A DNA stretch of 64,000 nucleotides. It comes from Apostichopus japonicus (Eukaryota; Echinodermata; Holothuroidea; Aspidochirotida; Stichopodidae). Each line of letters starts with the position of its first letter. Within the stretch, counting starts at the first letter, position 1. The notes beneath the pieces are model-generated. The model searched no databases, was not told where the DNA came from, and saw nothing but the letters and a program-made list of their open reading frames with translations. The translations under genes and the position numbers were made by a program. Shown here piece after piece: positions 11,205-21,763 of the stretch. The stretch spans positions 16,510,984 to 16,574,983 of the forward strand of contig NC_092564.1 in the NCBI RefSeq assembly GCF_037975245.1, in the 5' to 3' direction.

Positions 11205-14200
11205 GTAAGAAATTTCTTTGATTGTTTATAATTGAGAAAAGTATGACATGATCATTGTTTGCTTCAAAACAAGGGTCGCGGAGCGGTGACTGAGGCCCCA
11301 TAGTGTACTGACAGTGCTACACACGTGTGTAAATGATGGTTATAAAATGCTAGTCTTAATTCCTTCTTTGTCCGAAATTCTCAAAATTTTCAGTTGATAT
11401 TGTTTCTTGTAGACAAGTCTGAAGACTGCGTGATATTTTGGTGGACTAAGGTTGTACAATGTGGAGGAACTTGGTATTCCAATCGGCTAGGTAAAGACTT
11501 GTTTACGACCCAACTTAGAAACGACACACAACGAATACGAATCTCGCGCCATACGATTTACGCAGCCAGTCTTATGTGACAACAAAACACGAGTTCTTAA
11601 AATTGGAGGGTTTTATGAAAATTGGTACAAGAAATTGGCCGCCATGTATTCTGTGAGGTTGATTGTTCGCGTGCTTGTTAATTTTGCATGGGTTGGTAGT
11701 CTTAGGAAAGTCTAGCGTTGATTGTTGTGTCCTCAACAACAGTAATATTCATATCAGTCTAGCAAAAGCTACATCTAGCACCAAATGACTAACGTGGTTT
11801 ACGTACTTTCTCATCATTTGGTTTCGGCAAACAAGAAGCTAAAATACCCCATTTGGTACCTTAAAAATAGTCGTTCATCTCGTACGTTATGCAGCGGTGT
11901 TCCACCTAAGCACATTCAAATAGTACACAAAATTTGTTTCTAACATTTTCACGGTGACACCTGTGTAAGATTGTCGTAGTTGATCCCTTAGTAACGTTGG
12001 TTCAAGCTCCACCCCGCCGTTCGTTCGTCCATTTTGACTGGAATTTGCTACCGATTTTCTCTCTGTCCATTCGAAATTTTGAAATTTAGTTTGCGTGAAG
12101 CAGCTTTTGAGATTGGCAAATATGTCCCTCTGGTAACACAGCGTAAAATTTGTCGCCAGAAATGGTTATTTTGAAGAGCATTTAGTGAAGCCGTATTGCC
12201 GTGGGTACACAACCTACGCTTACATATTACGAAATGCTCTGCATATGAGACACAGTACATGCATAGTGTATATGAGAATAAGTGTGTAAGGTTGTATATA
12301 AGGCTAGCGTGTGTAGAAATCATGTACATGTACAGTTCTGTAGTAATCCTCACTTCCCTGTAACGGATTGTTTGTTCGATCCCTTAACTTTGGTTTCGTA
12401 CGTACCAAGCAAATGTGCTTTTACATTTACTGATTTCGAATTTTGGAGGGAATTTTGAATTTATGATATTAAAGTTGCATGCTTGCCTTTAAAAGGCCAT
12501 TGGACTTTTCCATTTAAAGTGTGTTTTGTAATAGTAATTTTTTTTTTGGAGATACAAAAATGTTTCTGTAATGATAATTTAGCTACATCTTTCATATTTA
12601 TGCAGCTGTTTTAGGAATTCATTTTAAATATACCACTAATCATTTTCTTCTCTTTTGTGCTAGTCCTTCCTTCATTTCTTACATCAAAAAATAACTTGCA
12701 CATTTAATTGCACAAGTGTATGATATGCATTAATTACAATTAATCACCAAGTTGAAGCATGTCATTGAAGAAGTTGGTAATTGATTAAACAATATCAGCC
12801 ATCTCGGATAAAAGTTTAGAATCCTTACCCCCTGGGTTGATACATAGTCTCTGTTGACCCTTTTGTGATTTGCTTCAAAACTGAGGTATTAAAGGGGTTA
12901 GGCATACATATACTACCTCAAAAACTCCTGTGTTGAGGTTAAAAAATGTATAAAATTAGAAAAAAAACATGTATGTACACACAGTATATGAAAAAGCAGT
13001 TCTTTCCCCCAACTGTTTTTTTTTTTTGGTGACATTTTTGAACTGACTTTGTTAATTATAGGAAATTTGGCAAAAAATCTAGGTGAATTGTCTATAGAAG
13101 TGTGTTTGGATGTTGGTAACCCTCATTTTGTAACCATGGTATATAAAGTCTGTTAGGGTTTTGTTTAAATAATATTTTGACCTTTCCTAGAAATCTTTGA
13201 GACCTCTTTAGGGTCATGCTGCATGGAAAGCACAGCTCTGTGTACCGATGACCAAAAGGAGGGCAGAATTATGTCTTAAAGATGTGTCTTTCCATGAATA
13301 TGTTCTTCTTTTTAAGTAGATTCTGCATGAAATATTCTCTCCCCAAAATATTGGCAAGATGACAGTAATGGTTTGGGGAAGAAAAAAAAAATAGGTATAT
13401 ATACAGAGCAATACACAGTAGGCATACAGTGAGTAACCTGTGCAGCTACTAAAAGCAGGGTTCGCAGGTTTCTTCCGGGGGTGGAAAAAACCGCGGAATA
13501 AACCGCGGTTTATTCCACTCGGAAGAAATAGGTTTCTTCCAGTTTCTTCCGGACAAAATGGAAGAAACTCATTTTTTGGGGAAAAACTGTTGATAAAGTT
13601 TCATAACAACCTGCAATGATTTCTAACTATGTAATAAATGGACAAGAAGCACTATAGTGTCATCTAGGTAGTCTATATCTAGGTTTGGAGCACATGACCT
13701 GCTTCCAGCATATACTGTACACAATATAGTACTAGGCTACTAGCATTGGACAATTCAGGGAACAACTATGGGCAAGCAATATTTTGCAGACCAAGATGGT
13801 CCTGATTATAGCCCAGTTCTTAGTTAAAAACTATTTTCTAAGTGGAGGGGCAAGTGTTCCCTGGAAATTAGTGTAGGCCTACTACAATGCACACTCATTT
13901 CTAAGAGTACATTGACCACTATGACCATATTTTGTGGAGATTGAACTCAAGACATGAGGGTTACAGATTCGACTGGAAGTTGTAGCGTGAAATGAGGGCT
14001 GGCTCGTGGCCAGCTGTGTTTAATTGTGGATGTTTGTTCTTTTTGCTGTTGGGATTACAAGTCCTCCTGTTAACTACAAGTTGTAATTTAGGGAGTTGCA
14101 GAAATTAAACTGTTGCCTAAATCTAACAGATATTGTTCGGCTATTTTCTTGGTGTTAATTGTATTAAATCCTCAGTGCATGGGCCAATCCAGGTTAATCA

Positions 14201-17200
14201 TTCATACAGTATGGCCAGTTATGCAATTCTGGTTGATGGGGGGATCGTGAGATGATAAGTAGTCCTTCAATATTGTGATATAAAGCAAACATCTTTTGGT
14301 GTAGAAAACAACCCAAAGTTATAATCAAAACAAAAATATCATATTTTGATGGTTTCAATGGTATGCATTTCAGTCAGATGGTGGTAAACTATTTGTCTCT
14401 TTATCATGTATGTGGGTTGTGCTGCGTATATGCCAATTTTCACAGTTTCTTCCAGTTTCTTCCGGAAGAAACTGGAAGAAACCTGGAAGAAACAGGTTTC
14501 TTCCAGTTTCTTCCACGTCCCCGGAAGAAATAGGTTTCTTCCGGAAGAAACCAAACCCTGACTAAAAGATCTTTGCCCTAAAATATTTGTCTCTCCATTC
14601 ATTTCTTAGATCAAGGATTTAATCCTTGACAACTGCAGGAGTGGGGGCACCATCGAGGGTCTGACGTCAGACTTCATCAAATTGGAGAAGCTTAGTATGA
14701 ATGGGGTTTGTCTGACCAGCCTCAAGAACTTTCCAGCTCTCGTGAGTTTGAAAAAGGTAAGGATGAAAGGCAGGAGTTTTTTTAGTACTCATCCCTGCGA
14801 TGTCCTTCCCTGGAGGGCGTCACTGATAGTCGGTCGTTTTGTGTGAATTCTGACGAATAAAACGCAACGTCATGTGGCGGCCAAGCCGGTCACTTTCAGT
14901 CCTCCTTTGTGGCATGACGCGAGGAAATGCGAGATGCAGCGGAGACGAGAGGGGAGTGCCTGTAACGAAATAATTTGCTCATCTCCCTGTCCTCACAGAA
15001 AGGGGTACAACAAAAGTAACCTTTCTCGCAGAGTACTTCATCAGATGGGGGAAAAGATGGGGTGCCTTGCAAGGTGATGAATAATGCTGAAGTCCACAGG
15101 TTTTGCTCCAGTCCTTACACCATTACGACGACCATTTTCAAATTTTACTGCATATCAGATAATCACTAACGAACTTCCATTTTTTCTCTGATATTACAGT
15201 TGGAATTAAGTGATAACAGAATATCATCGGGACTGCAGCATCTGACCGGCTGTACGAACCTCAAGTCTCTAACTCTGAGCAACAATAATATCAAAGATTT
15301 TGAATCTTTAGAGCCATTGGTGAGTAGTGTTGATATTTTTGGAGCCATCGTTCTCTATCTGATATCTGTGGGTCGATGAACATTTTATGGGGGCGGGGGG
15401 GTGTTATGAGGGGAAATGGTTCAGTAAGGGCTTTGTGAAAAAGAAAAAAAGTGTGGTCTGTAATAGCTGATGGTGTCTGTCGATGTTAATGTGCCTCTGG
15501 TAAATAAGCTGGACGGTTGATTCTGTGAAGCCCAATTAGCTCAAGCCTACTGTAGATCGGGAGGTGGGCTCTGGAATATATCTGTATGCAGTGTTATACT
15601 TGACATCATCTCTATCTTCTACTTGCAGAAAGAATTAAAAAATCTCCAAACCCTAGATCTTTTTCATTGTAAAGTCACATCGCTGGACAACTACAGAGAT
15701 AAGGTTTTTCAGCTACTTCCTCATATTAAATTCTTAGACGGTCTGGATAGGAATGAACAAGAAGATCAAGAATCCAGCGGGGAAGAAGAGGATGACGGTA
15801 AGTCCACGGCTGTCATGATAGAACATACTCATTAATGGTGACGATGCTGGTGGGTCGGGTGAATGATGGGAGGTGGTGGGGGTAAATGATGGGGGGGTGG
15901 GTGGGGTGAATGATGGGTGGGTGGGTGGGATGAATGATGGGTGGGTGGGTGGGGTGAATGATGGGGGTAGGCGGTGGTAACTGTGTGCTTTACTCTTAGG
16001 GTTTGATGAAAACATCTATGATTTACAGAGTTCTAAAACCCCCTTTGTTTTATGTCGTTCTAAGTCAAAGCCTCGTAATGAATTCATTCCGTTTGGTTTC
16101 TATTGTGCAATTTAACTTAATCATGTAATCATGGGGATATCCTCTCTTGCCGGGACTTTGCACACAAGCAAAAAGTACCTTTTTCTGTCATGATGTGATT
16201 ATTTACTATACAGCAAAATGTACCGACCAGAAGATGGTAGAGTAAGGGACTGCTGATAATGATATGCATAACGAGGCCTTGAATGAAACAGGAATAACGT
16301 GTCGAAGGCCTAAATAGTTGCTCTCAAATCCTTTACAAATACAGACTTTTTAAAAAATCAGCCTGTGCAGTTTCTCAGATTAAAGGGGGACAATTTTTGC
16401 CAATATTTTTTTTTTTTTTTTTTTTTTTTCCTCTTGGGTCCAGTTTCAGAAAATGATGACGACGATGATGACGACGAAGATGATGAAGAAGTTGGCGATG
16501 ATGACGCCGACGATGGAGTAGTCCAAATTAACTCTGATGATTCGGGTAGGGGCAAAAATGAGCTGGGTTTCTTACAGAACCCTGAATATATGTCCTATTT
16601 ATCTTGTTAGCATATTTCAGAGAATGATTTTGTCCAGTACCACATTACAAAATGTTATGTGAAAAATGTATAGCAAATTTTTATACACATAAACCGTACT
16701 GTTTCTATAAGATTTTGAAAATTTGTTTTGAAATGTTTTTGATTTTTTTTTTTTGTGTGTGGAAATTTTGAAGATTTGTTATTATTCACTGTATTTGTGT
16801 GGATGAATATACTGTTACTGTCACAAGTGTTTGGCAGAGTGAAATTGTCTCAGAGGAGGAGACAATGAAGTGTGCGTGCTGCATTGAATCTGCTACATGT
16901 TTTGGGCAGCAATGCTGAACCTTCTAAAGGAATAGAGAAAGTATCTGAATACATAGTCTGCTACCGTAACAATTGCACTAGAAAGGTGTACCAAATGAAA
17001 ATAATAAAAAACATAGTAATAATAATACACTGCATTCAGTTTGTGGGACACAGATTTTCTGTATGTAACCATTACATAGCCAGACTGTAGTACAAGATAT
17101 AACCCCTCTCTACTTGATGGAGATCCAATGCATGGTGTCGCCAAAATGACAGAAAACTTGCAACCAAATTCAAAACGCAGCTTTCTATGGGTTTAAGTTA

Positions 17201-20200
17201 TTCGGTAAGTTATTTCTCAAGGCGTCGGTCGAGCTATTTGTGTCTGCCTCGAATTTCATTTTCAAGATGTGTGGGGGAATGGCAAAGATAGTTGTGCCTT
17301 GTCGACGGTTGTGTAATGTAATGTTCGCCTGTACAGTTACTCCACAATGTATAAACTTGTTAAACCTCCTGATTGGGGGGTGACATGGTAATCAATTTCC
17401 TAGCGACTGCTGAAGCCTGTCAGCCCGGCGCAGGCCTCAAATTTCACGACGGCCATGGCCAACGGTGCCTTTCCAACTGGCCTTGGCGCCTTTAGGAAAT
17501 CTGACGTTTTTACGGCCAAAAATGCCTGCCCTTTTTCTCCGATGTCCGCCGTGCCCTTTTTTTCAACCGGACAGGGAGTCAGGGTCAGAAATTAGCAGGG
17601 GCGACGGGCGATTCGCCCTCGCAAGTGCAAAAAGCCCTCAAGCACAATTGTGTTGCCCTAAAAATTGTGAAATTTGAGGCCTGCCGGCGTTTATCGTCAG
17701 TCTCTCTTCTCTTCTATGCTGTTACAGACGGTCCAGATGATGATGACGATGATGACGACGACGATGATGATGACGATGAGGAGGAAGTCGAGGGCGATGT
17801 CGACGGCCATGTCGACGGCGGAGTCCAGGGAGAAGTCGAGGGCGATGACGACGACGATGATGATGACGATGACGAGGATGACTTTGATGTGGAGGATGAC
17901 GATGATGTGGTTGAGTTAGATCCGGAAGGAGCAGATAGTAGTGAAGTCGGACTGGAGTACCTTCAGAAATCCGATTTACCCGTGAGTATGAGTAATTACT
18001 CTCAGATCAGGCATGAGCAGAGCTTTTTCCACGAATTCGCAGAATATCTGTGATCTCTTTTCTACCTCGGGGAAAAAAACTATTATCCTAACACACTTTA
18101 GCATACGCAATTTTTGTAAAGTTCCGTGATATTTTTGTACCCCAGGCTCAAATCTGTCAAATACATATCTAAAGGGGTTCTGTCAATAATAGCAATCTCT
18201 TGTAAAACTGGTCCCTTCCGCAATCCCGGAATGATTGCTATTTTGATAAAACCGCGGTTCCTATTAGTGTTTGCACGGGTTACCCGGGTACCCGCCCGAC
18301 ACGATACTACCCGGTTCCAAATTTATTACCCGAATCCTAAGCAAAGTGATTTAAAAAAAAAAAGTGCAAACCGATGGTTAGGCTGATTTCCCATTGACTT
18401 AGTGTGTTGTTAGGCTACAATGTGGTCGAAGATAACAGCAATAACGAAGGGGCCCCCTCGACGCGATACTGTCCGGTTCCTAATTTATTACCCGAATCAT
18501 ACGCAAAGTGTGATTGTTTTAAAAAAAAATTGCAAACCGATGGTTAGGCTGATTTCCCATTGACTTAGTGTGTTGTTAGGCTACCATGTGTTCGAAGATA
18601 AGCAATAACGAAAGCTTTCCATAGATATCTTATAACTGCATCACAATTTCAGCTAATAAACAGATGGCTAGGTTAGACTACCCCCATTGACTTAGTGTGG
18701 GGTTAGGCAACCATGTGGTCGAACGTAACAGCAATAACGAAAGTATTCCATGGATGTCTAATAACTGCATCACAACTCCAGCAAATAAACAGATGGTTAG
18801 GCTTAGCTAGATTTCTCATTGCCTTAGTGTGGTGTTAGGCTACCATGTGGAAGAAATTATTATTTATTCATGCGTTTATTTCAAAGAAGGAAAGGCTGAC
18901 AAGGAATTTTACGCTATGTTTATGGATTATAGACGGGATAACTAAAAAATAGTAATCGCAAGTGGCTTTTTACTATTAATCGTTCATTCCAAATGCGATC
19001 AAATTGCGCGAATCGCGCAATCTCGCGGCTAATGCGAACCCTGGGCCTGCATAATAGATAGTAGTAGTATTAGAAACTGGTTAAGAGCTAAATTGGATAT
19101 TTATATGGTTTGATCCAATAGACGTGCACGAGCTAACATAAGCAGCGGCGGCAGTGCGATGTTAGTAGTAATGCTAATTATAATTAAATAATTAATTTAT
19201 TAACAAGTTAATGAAAGAAACAGAAGCAAATAAAAATTATTGAGGGGGGTTTTATACCTTATCTTACACCTACGTATTTGAACATGAAAACATTGTCAGT
19301 AGAGAATATAATGCATTTATTACAACATCCAATATGTAATTTCTTCAAAATCGTGATACACGCGGGTAAACAAATTTTTTCCGGGTACCCGGATACCCGA
19401 CGGGTAACGGCCCTCAGGTACCCGGTTCCCGATTTTTGGACCCGTGTAAACACTAGTTCCTATGCATAGTGGCTTGCCTCACCAAACTGCTTACGACAAA
19501 AACGCATCAGACTGCCGTCATTTGTTTTTCTTTGTTTTTCTGTTTTGTGTCACATGTATTTTTTCATCTTTTTTATCTTACTGCGAGTCAATCCGTGCAA
19601 AAGTCTTTAACATGGCAACTTAGTCAGGGCTCAATCTGAGACTGTCATTGACATCAAATCGATAACAAATTGTGGCAAAAGTTGCCAGAAATCCAGGGAA
19701 TGAAGTGGGCAAATTGCTATACATTTGGAACAATGCAGATCAGTTATTGTGCACAGAAACCGTGGTAGCTTTCATCAGAGACAAACTTATAGAGCCCTTC
19801 AAAACTGATACTGATATTTTGAATAATAAATGATTCTCTGCAAAGCAATTCCCAAAGTGTACATGACTTCAGCTCACATTTTTTCCCCAGTATATACTTT
19901 TATCATGTTCATGTTGTATTGATTAAAGTTTACCAAAATATTTTCAAGTCAATGAACAGTGGATCCAAAGAAGAACCCAAGCCCTGTGGTCTACCCACAG
20001 GGCAAACCCGGCCCTCAGTTGATGGCGATCCCTATATAGACATCTGCATGTGCGAGTTAATGCAAATGTAACCACTAAATTATTCGCTGCTTTTATAAAA
20101 ACTGATGCTTTATAAATTAATCCTTTGTTGTTCCATGATGAACTTCTTTGCTAGGAAAAAGGGACATTTGGATGATGGAAGTCCCTAGTCGTTGTGTATG

Positions 20201-21290
20201 GTTAGTGATTATATCGGCCATCCCCTCCCCCTCCCAAACTAACCGTTTTATTGAACTGTCATTTTAGGGCCCAGTTAATTGAAGGGTACAACTGTTTTGT
20301 GTCCAATCCTTTGAGTTGTCAAGTATTGACGACAAATTTTTGCTCACAAAACCTAAACTGATTTTGTTTTGTTTTCTCAGGATGAGGATGACGAAGATGA
20401 GGAAGACTTCAACCCTGACGAAGAAGATGGCGACGACGAAGAAGATATCGACGAAGAAGAAGACGAAGGTTGGTTAGATGAACAAAGTTCACTGAATCAT
20501 ATTCTCCCCAACATTGGTGAATGCCGAATTAAAAATGTCTTGTGGCTATTCACTTACTCAGTAGTCTCCTCATGGTAGTAGCAAAAAAAAGTGGCAAACA
20601 TATAATTAAAAGATAATCTTGTTCTAAATTGTAAGAAAGGAGAAAAAGCCATGGTGGGCTTGAGCATTCTCAATGGAGAGACAACTGAAAGAATGGAAGG
20701 ACCATTTTTTTTTAAACAAAATAACATTTCAGTAAAGTATCTTGTTGGCATACTTGATATGCCAGGCTACTTGTGGCTCAAGGGAGAATTTTGCCACTGC
20801 TCAATGCTAGAGATTTGTCAAGTATGGTTGTTTGTTCCACGAATGAATAACTCGACTAAATTAAAGATCATATCACAAAATGGATACTCAGTGCGATCTC
20901 TGTGAACGTCTCTTTAGAGGATGAAGGATTGGGCCAAAGTGAAATGGCCTTAAACCCTGGTTGAAGGGGGGGGGGGGTTGGAGGGTAGGCAGCTGACAGA
21001 GGCATGCAAGCCACATAGAGCAAGTATGGTAGCAAGGTAGGAGGCAGTATTATTGATCAATGACCACATCACTTGTAATAAATGTAAAACTTAAAAACTA
21101 TCCTGATCCAAAGTGCTCGAAATGATTCAAAGGAAAATGCAATATCTATTTAATCCTTTGCTTTAATCTTTTAATCTCTCCAGACAAGCCAGCAGCTGAT
21201 GGACAGGAGTCCAAAGAGTCGGAAGAATCGAGGGGCCAGAAGAGGAAACGGGAAGATGGGGACATAGACGGGGAGGAGAAGGCGGATTAG
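11157..21290 (+). CDS. ANP32: ANP32 acidic leucine-rich nuclear phosphoprotein (whole gene, 8 coding exons)
   Basis: Joining 11157-11204, 14610-14756, 15200-15319, 15629-15797, 16444-16545, 17728-17981, 20381-20468 and 21184-21290 gives one open frame of 344 aa. Residues 1-150 form the leucine-rich repeat domain: an N-terminal cap [10 protein letters not shown], LRRs such as [14 protein letters not shown], and the C-terminal cap [20 protein letters not shown]. Residues 150-310 are almost wholly Asp/Glu, including a run of 14 Asp (about 199-212). The tail has the nuclear localisation signal KRKR (329-332). Known family roles are histone binding and chaperoning, inhibition of PP2A, and mRNA export adaptation. 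Vertebrate ANP32A/B/E are about 250-270 aa, so this acidic tail is long. The A, B or E assignment is not meaningful for a likely pre-duplication copy. Confidence 0.95.
11205..14609 (+). other. ANP32 intron 1 (3.4 kb)
   Basis: A phase-0 GT-AG intron. Its 3' third is a 1.1-kb hAT-like element (13456-14560). The rest is A/T-rich with no recognisable exon; the ORFs in it have no similarity I can name. Confidence 0.8.
13456..14560 (+). mobile_element. hAT-type non-autonomous element in ANP32 intron 1 (1105 bp)
   Basis: The left end CAGGGTTCGCAGGTTTCTTC and right end GAAGAAACCAAACCCTG are inverted, and the exact 8-bp duplication ACTAAAAG flanks the element (13448-13455 and 14561-14568). Both subterminal regions carry many GGTTTCTTCC boxes and their complements, including a short CCGCGG-centred hairpin on the left. 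No transposase ORF is visible. The right target duplication ends 42 bp before ANP32 exon 2, so the insertion abuts the splice acceptor region. Confidence 0.85.
14610..14756 (+). CDS. ANP32: ANP32 coding exon 2
   Basis: Encodes residues 17-65, beginning [10 protein letters not shown] and ending FPALVSLKK, covering the first LRRs. The acceptor is TTTCTTAG|ATC and the donor AAG|GTAAGG. Both junctions are phase 0 and the length is 147 nt. Confidence 0.95.
14757..15199 (+). other. ANP32 intron 2
   Basis: A 443-bp phase-0 intron. I see no internal feature beyond a chance ORF at 14874-15077. Confidence 0.8.
15200..15319 (+). CDS. ANP32: ANP32 coding exon 3
   Basis: Encodes residues 66-105 with two LRRs ([15 protein letters not shown] and [20 protein letters not shown]). 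The acceptor is ATATTACAG and the donor TTG|GTGAGT. It is phase 0 at both ends, 120 nt. Confidence 0.95.
15320..15628 (+). other. ANP32 intron 3
   Basis: A 309-bp GT-AG intron with a short poly-G run near 15394; nothing else seen. Confidence 0.8.
15629..15797 (+). CDS. ANP32: ANP32 coding exon 4
   Basis: Encodes residues 106-161: the last LRR ([14 protein letters not shown]), the LRR C-terminal cap ([20 protein letters not shown]) and the start of the acidic tail (SSGEEEDD). The acceptor is ACTTGCAG and the donor GACG|GTAAGT. It ends in phase 1, the phase shared by the start and end of exon 5. Confidence 0.95.
15841..15978. repeat. G-rich minisatellite in ANP32 intron 4
   Basis: Imperfect units of about 29 bp built on GGGTGGGTGGG and GAATGATG are repeated about four to five times. 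The G strand is the sense strand and has several GGG tracts close together, so a G-quadruplex in the nascent RNA is possible. Confidence 0.8.
16444..16545 (+). CDS. ANP32: ANP32 coding exon 5 (acidic tail, cassette-compatible)
   Basis: Encodes about residues 162-195: VSEN, then a long Asp/Glu run, then [10 protein letters not shown]. It follows a very strong poly-T tract (about 16405-16430). Two acceptors 6 nt apart, GTCCAG at 16443 and TTTCAG at 16449, are both in frame and differ by two residues. The donor is TCGG|GTAGGG. Phase 1 at both ends means the exon can be skipped without a frameshift. Confidence 0.85.
16546..17727 (+). other. ANP32 intron 5
   Basis: A 1.18-kb phase-1 intron. Its last 300 bp are mostly a terminal-inverted-repeat element (17431-17683). 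Nothing else coding is recognised. Confidence 0.75.
17431..17683. mobile_element. Small terminal-inverted-repeat element beside ANP32 exon 6 (253 bp)
   Basis: A perfect 17-bp terminal inverted repeat, CAGGCCTCAAATTTCAC and its complement, bounds the segment. CCGGCG occurs directly on both outer sides (17425-17430 and 17684-17689). That duplication is 6 bp rather than 8, so the superfamily is uncertain. The interior is C/G-rich compared with the surrounding intron. The element ends 44 bp before exon 6. Confidence 0.75.
17728..17981 (+). CDS. ANP32: ANP32 coding exon 6 (long poly-Asp exon)
   Basis: Encodes residues 196-280: DGP, then 14 Asp in a row, then [19 protein letters not shown], a second Asp run and [25 protein letters not shown]. 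The acceptor is GTTACAG and the donor CCC|GTGAGT. It enters in phase 1 and leaves in phase 0. GAT/GAC/GTC-rich repeat structure suggests growth by codon slippage. Confidence 0.9.
17982..20380 (+). other. ANP32 intron 6
   Basis: A 2.4-kb phase-0 intron whose first half is a hAT-type element (18265-19455). No exon is recognised in the remainder. A short CCCTGTGG/CCACAGGG hairpin lies near 19982-20002. Confidence 0.75.
18265..19455. mobile_element. hAT-type element with internal tandem repeats in ANP32 intron 6 (1191 bp)
   Basis: The ends TAGTGTTTGCACGGGT and ACCCGTGTAAACACTA are inverted with one mismatch. The exact 8-bp duplication GTTCCTAT flanks the element (18257-18264 and 19456-19463). 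Subterminal GGGTACCCG boxes occur at both ends. Inside, about four degenerate copies of a unit containing GATGGTTAGGCTGATTTCCC lie between about 18366 and 18850. There is no transposase ORF. Near 19020 the string GCGAACCCTGG resembles a separate hAT terminus, so a nested insertion is possible. Confidence 0.85.
20381..20468 (+). CDS. ANP32: ANP32 coding exon 7
   Basis: Encodes residues 281-309, [20 protein letters not shown] and on to EEEDE. The acceptor is GTTTTCTCAG. The donor GAAG|GTTGGT is weak after +2 but is the one that joins in frame to exon 8. It enters in phase 0 and leaves in phase 1. Confidence 0.85.
20469..21183 (+). other. ANP32 intron 7
   Basis: A 715-bp intron with a G run near 20967. 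The ORF at 20651-20905 has no similarity I can name. Confidence 0.7.
21184..21290 (+). CDS. ANP32: ANP32 coding exon 8 (terminal)
   Basis: Encodes residues 311-344, ending [19 protein letters not shown] and TAG. The RGQKRKRE block is the family's nuclear localisation signal. The acceptor is AATCTCTCCAG. Confidence 0.95.
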
Positions 21291-21329
21291 CAGGCTCTGC
21301 CATCCTCCCTGTATTCTCTAGGGCAAGCT

Positions 21330-21335
21330 AATAAA
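21330..21335 (+). terminator. Proximal AATAAA poly(A) signal candidate of ANP32
   Basis: AATAAA lies 40 bp after the stop codon. It would give a very short 3' UTR and may be minor. Confidence 0.3.
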
Positions 21336-21757
21336 AAGACTTTGAGCAAAAATCCAAAGAAAATCGAAAACCAGACGACTGCGACAGTACTGACCCCCTA
21401 TGCCTGACAATCTCGGTCTGTAGACAAAAATGCCCTAAGCTCTTAGGGGTTACAAGTTACTAGTGGATGCAAACATCTGTGTGTGTGGAGAAAGACTGGT
21501 GTTTGGAGAGAAATGAAAAAGGAAGAGCTCAATGATAAAGGGTGGACTATTTTTTAGTTGTGATACATCAATTTTTAACTTTTTAATCCTTAACCATTCA
21601 TATTTTTTTTTCTCTCTCTCTCTTTGCTTAAAAACGAATCACTGTAGAATAGACTGCTGTAGGGGCCTCGTTCCCCTCATACGGACATGATACCCTTCTT
21701 TAGGTTCGGGGTATGGGCTTTGTTCCACTTGTAGTTTTCTTCAGTACAGATGACTTT

Positions 21758-21763
21758 AATAAA
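21758..21763 (+). terminator. Distal AATAAA poly(A) signal candidate of ANP32
   Basis: AATAAA lies about 470 bp after the stop codon and is followed by T/G-rich sequence. It is a plausible main 3' end. A further AATAAA near 25018 could mark a much longer 3' UTR. Confidence 0.4.

Noticed and set aside
17674-17919. Met/Thr-rich ORF overlapping ANP32 exon 6
   Set aside because: Out-of-frame reading of the GATGAC-type acidic repeats.
19625-20015. Possible further CAGGG-ended transposon in ANP32 intron 6
   Set aside because: CAGGGCTC and GGCCCTCAG lie at the two ends, but no matching target duplication was found.
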